DNA from: Schleiferiaceae bacterium
Lineage (GTDB): Bacteria; Bacteroidota; Bacteroidia; Flavobacteriales; Schleiferiaceae
Reading direction: 5' to 3'
Assembly (NCBI GenBank): GCA_028357285.1
Contig: JAOMWM010000001.1
Coordinates: 124,001-188,000, forward strand
DNA: 64,000 nt
In this document: piece by piece, positions 57,877 through 64,000 of the stretch
Layout: every line of letters begins with the position of its first letter
Numbering within the stretch: position 1 is the first letter of the stretch
Notes under the pieces: generated by a model
What the model saw: the letters and a program-made list of their open reading frames with translations, nothing else
Database searches by the model: none
Told to the model about the DNA's origin: nothing
Translations under genes and position numbers: made by a program

Positions 57877-60800
57877 TTATTTTCGAATTTCTTCCTCAAT
57901 CTTCGTGGGAACCATTACGTCTACGGGATGATCATCTAAGTATTCCAATAAACTATTGTAATCTTCAACGAGGAATGTCATTACAGTTTCTGTAGCCTCT
58001 TCGGTGCGCTTTGCTAATTGATCAAACAACGCTTGCTCATTACTTTCCCATGCGCTTGCAGAGCTTAAGAGCTGCCATAGTGAGCTACCCCACTGGTTCG
58101 ACCAAACCTCAGGCTGCTCGAAATATCCTTTCGTTTCTTTCTTACCGAAGACATGGTGACGCGCAGCCTCTAAAGCCTTAGCAGTAGCTTTAACTGTATC
58201 GACCAATGTCGAATCCGAAGCATAGGGTGCACGTTTTAATAGCGACTGAAGACGCTCTATATTCTCATTCGCTTGTGCTAAAGACTGTACAGCTAGGTCT
58301 AAGTCTGCCTCAATACCTTCTATCGCTTTGAATGCGTCTCGACGTGAAACTAAATCCTCATTGCTCACCCAACTGTTCATTCGGTAATCGTATTCAACAT
58401 TTAACAACTGGGTTGCGCTTTGACCGTCCCAATTAATTGTCACTGTGTATTGCCCGGGAAGTACAGGTGCCCCGCGGCGATCGCTCTGTTCCTTCTCCTG
58501 CTTGCGTACTTTGAAACGCGGATATTCCGTTCCTTTCTCCCACATCGCCCAACGCCAATTCTGTAAACCCGACTCCTTGACTTTGATGTACTGTGTGTAT
58601 ATCGTATCTCCAGATTCGTCTTGATAATCTACCCGGATTTTTTTCTTATTGTCATCAGCGACTTCAGGTAAATAAGCCGTCATACGTGCACCGAAAGGGC
58701 GGTTTTCACCGCGGAAGGTGGACATTCCGGCGAATCTTACGCCTGGACTTTGCTTTCGCTCCCACTGGTAGGCTGTTGGAGGTTCAAAGAATGCCAACGA
58801 CTTCAAACCCTCGCCCGCAGCTAAAACTCTCAGCGGCTCGATATCATCAATCACCCAAGCACCTCGACCAAACGTACCCAATACTAAATCCTTTTCACGC
58901 GTCTGAAAAGCCATATCCATTACTTGCACTGTGGGTACATTCTTCATCCATTTTGTAAACGAATTACCCGCGTCGATACTGACGTAAAGACCGTATTCAC
59001 CACCGACAAAAATTAAATTCGGCTCAACCGGATCTTGCCAGACACTCAATACAGGTCCAAAAACATCGCTATCATCCACAACTCTGGTTACTTTCTTTCC
59101 AAAGTCTTCTACTTTATAGAGGTACGCGCTCCAATTGTTTCGACGGTAGTCGTTCACGACCACCCATGCCGTTCCTTTAGTATAATCTGATGCGCGTATT
59201 TGAGGGATCCAAGACCCCTCAGGGAGTCCCTTAAGTTTATTACTGATATCCATCCAATTCGCTCCGCCATCCACAGTCACGTGAAGCTTACCGTCATCTG
59301 ACCCCGCCCAAATCACCTTTTCATCCAGAGGACTTGGGGCAATCGCGAGTATACAAGTATGATTCTCCGCCCCCGTTACATCGTAGGTCAGTCCACCACT
59401 CTCCAACTGCTTCTGCTTTTCAGGGTCATTCGTTGTTAAGTCAGGGCTAATGATGGTCCAATTCTTTCCATTATCTGTGCTCTTATGCACATATTGCGAT
59501 CCAAAATACAGGTTCGTCTCTGGCTTGTGAGGATCGAGCGCAATGGGTGCGTTCCAATGCCAGCGCAGACGCTCTCCATCAGGATGTACGGGTTTAATAA
59601 GCGCTGAATACCCGGTCTCAGTGTTCACTAAGCCTACATTACCTTCCTGACTCTGTGCATAAACGGCATCCGTACGCCCCGGAATAGGCACCACATCAAA
59701 ACCGTCACCAAAAAATAATTCGTTCCATTCTTCATTGCGAATACCGTCAGTAGTTAGACTGTAGGCCGGACCCATCCACGAGCCATTATCCTGCATCCCT
59801 CCATACACATTGTAGGGAAGCTGATCATCAACGTTAATATGATAGAATTGGGCCAACGGCAAATTTTCTACAAAATGCCAGCTTTCCCCATAATCATAGG
59901 AAATATTCATCCCGCCGTCGTTCCCTTCGATAATATGCGCAGGGTTAGCAGGGTCGACCCACATCGCGTGATGATCCGGGTGAATACGATTGTAGGGTGT
60001 AATGGTTTTCCAATTCTTGCCCCCGTCATCACTGCGTGTTACATACGTCCATAAACTGTATAAACGATCCGGGTTTTGTGGGTCTACACGTAGGTCAGCA
60101 TAGTAGAACGGTCGGTTTCCGGCCTGCTCACTTTCAGTCACTTTGAACCAATTCTTTCCACCGTCTTTACTTTTGTAAACTCCATTTTTCTTACTTGTTT
60201 CAATAAGGGCGTACACGATGTTTGAATTTGATGGCGCAATGCCTAAACCCATTCGACCCAGATCGCCTTTCGGTAAACCTTCGTCCTCGCCTAACTTCTT
60301 CCAGTTTTCACCTCCATCGTAGGTGATAAATAACCCACCCGATGGACCACCGCTCGTAAAGAACCATGGTTCTCTGCGGTATTCCCACATGTTGGCAATT
60401 AACTTTTTAGGGTTGTTTGGATCCATAACAAGATCCCCAGCTCCTGTTCGGTCGTCGATGTATAAAGAATTGGTCCAATTCTTACCGCCATCCGTAGTTT
60501 TAAAAACGCCACGCGGACTATCGCCCCATGCTGATCCGGTTGCACCCACATAAATCTCATCAGTATTCTCCGGATTGATCAATATTCTATGGATAGTACG
60601 TGTTTGCTCTAACCCGATACATTCCCAGCTCTGGCCGCCATCGTAACTCTTATATAGTCCGTAACCGCTAGTTTGCGAATTCCGAGGGTTCCCTTCACCT
60701 GTACCTACATAAATAATATCAGGATGCTTAGGGTCAATAGCTACAGCCCCTATAGAAGCAACTTTTTCGTTTTGAAACAACGGAGACCAATTTTGACCGT

Positions 60801-61035
60801 TGTTCGCACTTACCCATAATCCACCACTCGCTGAACCGGCGTACAAAGTGGTCGCAATATGCGGATGTGCAGCAATGCATGTCACCCGGCCACTCATTCC
60901 AGCAGGGCCAATGTTTCGAACGCTAAGCCCTTCCATCACTTGTTCTAAAGGCGTGGTTTGCTCTTGTGCTTGAATACCAAAAACACAACTTAAAAAGACG
61001 GTTGTAATTAGCACTTTTATACGGCTATTTCTCAT
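57877..61035 (-). CDS. BNR/VPS10-type beta-propeller protein (annotated as 'glycosyl hydrolase' in related genomes)
   Basis: 1052 aa with repeated DGGKNW/DGGENW/NGQNWSP motifs and signal peptide. Confidence 0.85.
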   Translation of the reverse strand: MRNSRIKVLITTVFLSCVFGIQAQEQTTPLEQVMEGLSVRNIGPAGMSGRVTCIAAHPHIATTLYAGSASGGLWVSANNGQNWSPLFQNEKVASIGAVAIDPKHPDIIYVGTGEGNPRNSQTSGYGLYKSYDGGQSWECIGLEQTRTIHRILINPENTDEIYVGATGSAWGDSPRGVFKTTDGGKNWTNSLYIDDRTGAGDLVMDPNNPKKLIANMWEYRREPWFFTSGGPSGGLFITYDGGENWKKLGEDEGLPKGDLGRMGLGIAPSNSNIVYALIETSKKNGVYKSKDGGKNWFKVTESEQAGNRPFYYADLRVDPQNPDRLYSLWTYVTRSDDGGKNWKTITPYNRIHPDHHAMWVDPANPAHIIEGNDGGMNISYDYGESWHFVENLPLAQFYHINVDDQLPYNVYGGMQDNGSWMGPAYSLTTDGIRNEEWNELFFGDGFDVVPIPGRTDAVYAQSQEGNVGLVNTETGYSALIKPVHPDGERLRWHWNAPIALDPHKPETNLYFGSQYVHKSTDNGKNWTIISPDLTTNDPEKQKQLESGGLTYDVTGAENHTCILAIAPSPLDEKVIWAGSDDGKLHVTVDGGANWMDISNKLKGLPEGSWIPQIRASDYTKGTAWVVVNDYRRNNWSAYLYKVEDFGKKVTRVVDDSDVFGPVLSVWQDPVEPNLIFVGGEYGLYVSIDAGNSFTKWMKNVPTVQVMDMAFQTREKDLVLGTFGRGAWVIDDIEPLRVLAAGEGLKSLAFFEPPTAYQWERKQSPGVRFAGMSTFRGENRPFGARMTAYLPEVADDNKKKIRVDYQDESGDTIYTQYIKVKESGLQNWRWAMWEKGTEYPRFKVRKQEKEQSDRRGAPVLPGQYTVTINWDGQSATQLLNVEYDYRMNSWVSNEDLVSRRDAFKAIEGIEADLDLAVQSLAQANENIERLQSLLKRAPYASDSTLVDTVKATAKALEAARHHVFGKKETKGYFEQPEVWSNQWGSSLWQLLSSASAWESNEQALFDQLAKRTEEATETVMTFLVEDYNSLLEYLDDHPVDVMVPTKIEEEIRK

Positions 61036-61197
61036 TTATGGTTGATTTCAATTATATGTCGAATTCTTACTCCTTCAGTACCTTACAAAAACCGCTGAAA
61101 CGTACGTATCACTGACAACAATCACTGATGCTCGTGAGTATTAGGAATGAGAAGTTACATAATATTGGCATACCTTTATCAGAACGAATCTTACATT

Positions 61198-61761
61198 ATG
61201 AAAGCCATCAAACTTTGGAGTATTTGCCTCCTTTTCACGCTAACCATAAATAACATCCAAGCGCAATACCGCGAAGTAGGTCTGGTCACCTCAGCCTCTA
61301 TGGGTATTATGTATGGACCCGTGCTTGATGCCCGTCCTATATATAAATGGGGGAAATCTATCTCTCGAGTATCTACGATTCGTGCAGAACGGACTTATAT
61401 GAATTACTCAAGGTATCAAGACAACAATTACTTCAATATGAGTTCTGGATTTTTCACCGGTCAAGAATGGCGTAAGCCCGTCACCGATCGACTTTATTTC
61501 TTGCACGGTCCTGAAATAGGGATGTACTATTCTTCCAGTATAAACTATACCAACATTGCCCCGAGTTTACTCTATCAATTCGGTGCGCTTTACCAGGTGA
61601 ACGAACGCTTTAATATTGCGCTAACTGCTCCCATGTCTTTGACGACTTCTTTTGGAAAATCTGATGGAGCATGGAATCAAAGCGCGCTGAGTATGGGGCT
61701 CTTTAGCGAGAATAATTTAATAGTACTGACGTACGCCTTTGAAAAACGAGTTAGGAAGTAA
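61198..61761 (+). CDS. Hypothetical secreted/outer-membrane beta-barrel-like protein
   Basis: Signal peptide MKAIKLWSICLLFTLTINNIQAQ; alternating beta-strand pattern; ATG 61198 preferred over 61147. Confidence 0.6.
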   Translation: MKAIKLWSICLLFTLTINNIQAQYREVGLVTSASMGIMYGPVLDARPIYKWGKSISRVSTIRAERTYMNYSRYQDNNYFNMSSGFFTGQEWRKPVTDRLYFLHGPEIGMYYSSSINYTNIAPSLLYQFGALYQVNERFNIALTAPMSLTTSFGKSDGAWNQSALSMGLFSENNLIVLTYAFEKRVRK

Positions 61762-61764
61762 GTC

Positions 61765-63609
61765 CTACTCCACGGTAACCGATTTTGCCAGGTTCCGGGG
61801 GCGATCCACATCACAACCACGCATAACGGCGATGTAGTAACTCAATAACTGCAGCGGTATAACTGTCAAGAGTGGCGTTAGCGCCTCCAATGTTTCTGGG
61901 ATTTCAATCACGTGATCCGCGCTATTGATGACCTCTGAATCGCCTTCTGTTACAATCGCAATCACTTTACCTTCGCGGGCCTTCACCTCTTGAACATTAC
62001 TGACTAATTTCTCATAGTGCCCGTTGTTCGGTGCAACCACGACCACTGGCATGTTTTCATCAATTAATGCAATAGGTCCGTGCTTCATTTCCGCCGCTGG
62101 ATAACCCTCCGCGTGGATGTAAGAAATCTCTTTCAACTTCAACGCGCCTTCCAGAGCAATAGGGAAATTCACACCGCGTCCCAAATAAAGTGCATTCGAC
62201 GCATCTTTATACAATGCTGCTATTTCTTCGATGTGTTCTTTTGATTCGAGCACCTTCTCCACTTTCTTAGGAATGACGCTAAGTTCATTAATCAAATCAC
62301 GGTATTCAGAAGTGGAAAATTCTCCGCGCATTTTACCCAGCTCAAGAGCCATCATCGTTAGCACAGTTACCTGAGAGGTGAACGCTTTAGTGGATGCAAC
62401 GCCTATTTCTGGACCCGCATGAGTGTAGGCTCCTGCATGGGTTTCGCGTGAAATCGTGGATCCTGGAACATTACAAATTCCAAAAACCATAGCTCCAGCT
62501 GCTTTGGCCATTTTAATAGCGGCTAACGTATCGGCAGTTTCCCCACTTTGTGAAATAGCTATGACAATATCGTTTTTACGGATGATGGGGTTTCGGTAGC
62601 GGAATTCTGAACCATATTCTACCTCAACTGGAATTCTAGCATACTCTTCAAATAAGTATTCTGCGACTAAGGCGCTGTGCCAGGATGTACCACAAGCAGT
62701 CATGATAATGCGGTCTGCATTTCTAAATTTATCAGCATATTCCTCGAGCCCCGACATTTTAATCATGCCTTGTTCAGGTAATAGACGACCACGGAAGGTA
62801 TCGTAGATTGCACGAGGCTGTTCGTAAATCTCCTTCATCATGAAGTAGTCATAACCACCTTTTTCGATGCTTTCGAGATTCATTTGAAGCGCATGAATGG
62901 TAGGATCTACCGACTCATCACTTTCAATCATTCGAATAGTAACCTCGCCTTCTGCTGTGAGACAAGCCATCTCACCATCTTCTAGATAAATAGCGTCCTT
63001 AGTGTACTCTAAAAATGGGGTGGCGTCTGAACCTATAAATTTCTCGTTCACACCTAAGCCTATAACCAACGGAGAGCCTAATTTTGCTACAACGATTTCC
63101 TCTGGACGATTCTTGTCATAGATACAAATGGCATATGCACCTATAATCTGTGTCAATGCTAGGCGAACAGCTTTACGTAGTTCACAACCTTCTTCTTTTT
63201 GAACGTATTCAATAAAGTTTACGAGAACTTCAGTATCTGTTTCACTATGGAAAGTATACCCCTTGCTTTTAAGTAAATCTTTTAAGCTCTGGTAGTTCTC
63301 GATAATTCCGTTGTGTACTAGTACGAGATTACCAGAATTACTTACATGTGGATGGGCGTTTTCATCTGAAGGCTGACCGTGTGTGGCCCAGCGTGTATGT
63401 GCAATGCCCGTAGAACCAGAGGTGTCGTTGGCAAGCGCATGCTCTTCCATTGCTACAACCATTCCCTGCTTTTTATAAACAGCGATCTCACCATCTTGTG
63501 CTAAGGCTACGCCTGAACTATCATATCCGCGGTACTCAAGACGTTTGAGACCGTTCACGAGAATAGGGAACGCTTTTCTGTCCCCGATGTATCCTACAAT
63601 ACCACACAT
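61765..63609 (-). CDS. glmS: Glutamine-fructose-6-phosphate aminotransferase (isomerizing)
   Basis: MCGIVGYIGDRKAFPILVNGLKRLEYRGYDSSGVAL, two SIS domains, C-terminal DVDRPRNLAKSVTVE. Confidence 0.98.
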   Translation of the reverse strand: MCGIVGYIGDRKAFPILVNGLKRLEYRGYDSSGVALAQDGEIAVYKKQGMVVAMEEHALANDTSGSTGIAHTRWATHGQPSDENAHPHVSNSGNLVLVHNGIIENYQSLKDLLKSKGYTFHSETDTEVLVNFIEYVQKEEGCELRKAVRLALTQIIGAYAICIYDKNRPEEIVVAKLGSPLVIGLGVNEKFIGSDATPFLEYTKDAIYLEDGEMACLTAEGEVTIRMIESDESVDPTIHALQMNLESIEKGGYDYFMMKEIYEQPRAIYDTFRGRLLPEQGMIKMSGLEEYADKFRNADRIIMTACGTSWHSALVAEYLFEEYARIPVEVEYGSEFRYRNPIIRKNDIVIAISQSGETADTLAAIKMAKAAGAMVFGICNVPGSTISRETHAGAYTHAGPEIGVASTKAFTSQVTVLTMMALELGKMRGEFSTSEYRDLINELSVIPKKVEKVLESKEHIEEIAALYKDASNALYLGRGVNFPIALEGALKLKEISYIHAEGYPAAEMKHGPIALIDENMPVVVVAPNNGHYEKLVSNVQEVKAREGKVIAIVTEGDSEVINSADHVIEIPETLEALTPLLTVIPLQLLSYYIAVMRGCDVDRPRNLAKSVTVE

Positions 63610-63655
63610 AGTGCCGTCAGTTTAAAAGTTTGGTAGGGCTAAAATACGTGTTTTA

Positions 63656-64000
63656 CTACTCTGATTTCGTGTAGTAGACATTAAATTCCACCGGAATGGT
63701 TGGATGTAGACCTCCACCTAAAACAACGCGTGCTGCACTAGAATTAGAACTTGCTGGGGTTAGTATCACCGGCAAGATTTCTTCCTTTTCATTCACAAAG
63801 TCATGAACCATTCTAGTCACATTGAAACGGTAACGGAATTCACGTAAATCGGCACGATTGATTGCTCCACCAGCGGGGTTAATGGGGCTAGTATAATCTT
63901 TAATAAGTGCCTGCGCAGAGTCTTGATCCTGAAGAATCAAAAGAGTATTCGGAAGGGTGTACGGTGATGCTGTACCTTGTAAAACATGGGTAATAATCTC
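63656..64000 (-). CDS. DUF4270-family protein, C-terminal part (5' end beyond window edge)
   Basis: Frame open to the window edge (EIITHVLQGTASPYTLPNTLLILQDQD...), C-terminal RVVLGGGLHPTIPVEFNVYYTKSE; located beside glmS as in other Bacteroidetes. Confidence 0.7.
   Translation of the reverse strand, partial: EIITHVLQGTASPYTLPNTLLILQDQDSAQALIKDYTSPINPAGGAINRADLREFRYRFNVTRMVHDFVNEKEEILPVILTPASSNSSAARVVLGGGLHPTIPVEFNVYYTKSE

Overview
64 kb chromosomal window from a member of the Bacteroidetes, probably Flavobacteriales-like. This is based on T9SS C-terminal sorting domains, TAnnTTTG promoter elements, and the ftsZ-yqeY, rplM-rpsI-rpsB-tsf-pyrH-frr and glmS-DUF4270 gene neighbourhoods. It is mostly ordinary housekeeping DNA (cell division, ribosomal proteins, translation factors, exbB/exbD, pgi, glmS) with two accessory-looking regions. 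Region 1 (2.4-21.1 kb) is a translationally coupled run of secreted/outer-membrane genes: an EEP-family nuclease, OB-fold and T9SS surface proteins, two lipoproteins, a TonB receptor, a PorV/PorQ-like barrel, a 1704-aa modular repeat protein and an endonuclease I. Region 2 (21.2-31 kb) holds three sulfotransferase-like genes, a flippase, a glycosyltransferase, a CapK-like ligase, a nitroreductase-like protein and an AlkB-like monooxygenase, and carries a 219-bp recombination scar. Main observations: (a) a mosaic direct repeat of the rluA/ligase junction with only synonymous changes in its rluA-coding part; (b) a tsf promoter box inside the loop of the rpsB terminator; (c) a perfect 19-bp palindrome made of two back-to-back promoter boxes; (d) promoter boxes so close to start codons that leaderless mRNAs are expected; (e) ATGGTAA junctions that combine the outer-membrane C-terminal Trp with the next start codon; (f) a possible extracellular nucleic-acid acquisition locus. 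No CRISPR array, rRNA, intact transposon or prophage was seen. All assignments come from reading the translated sequence; no database search was run.
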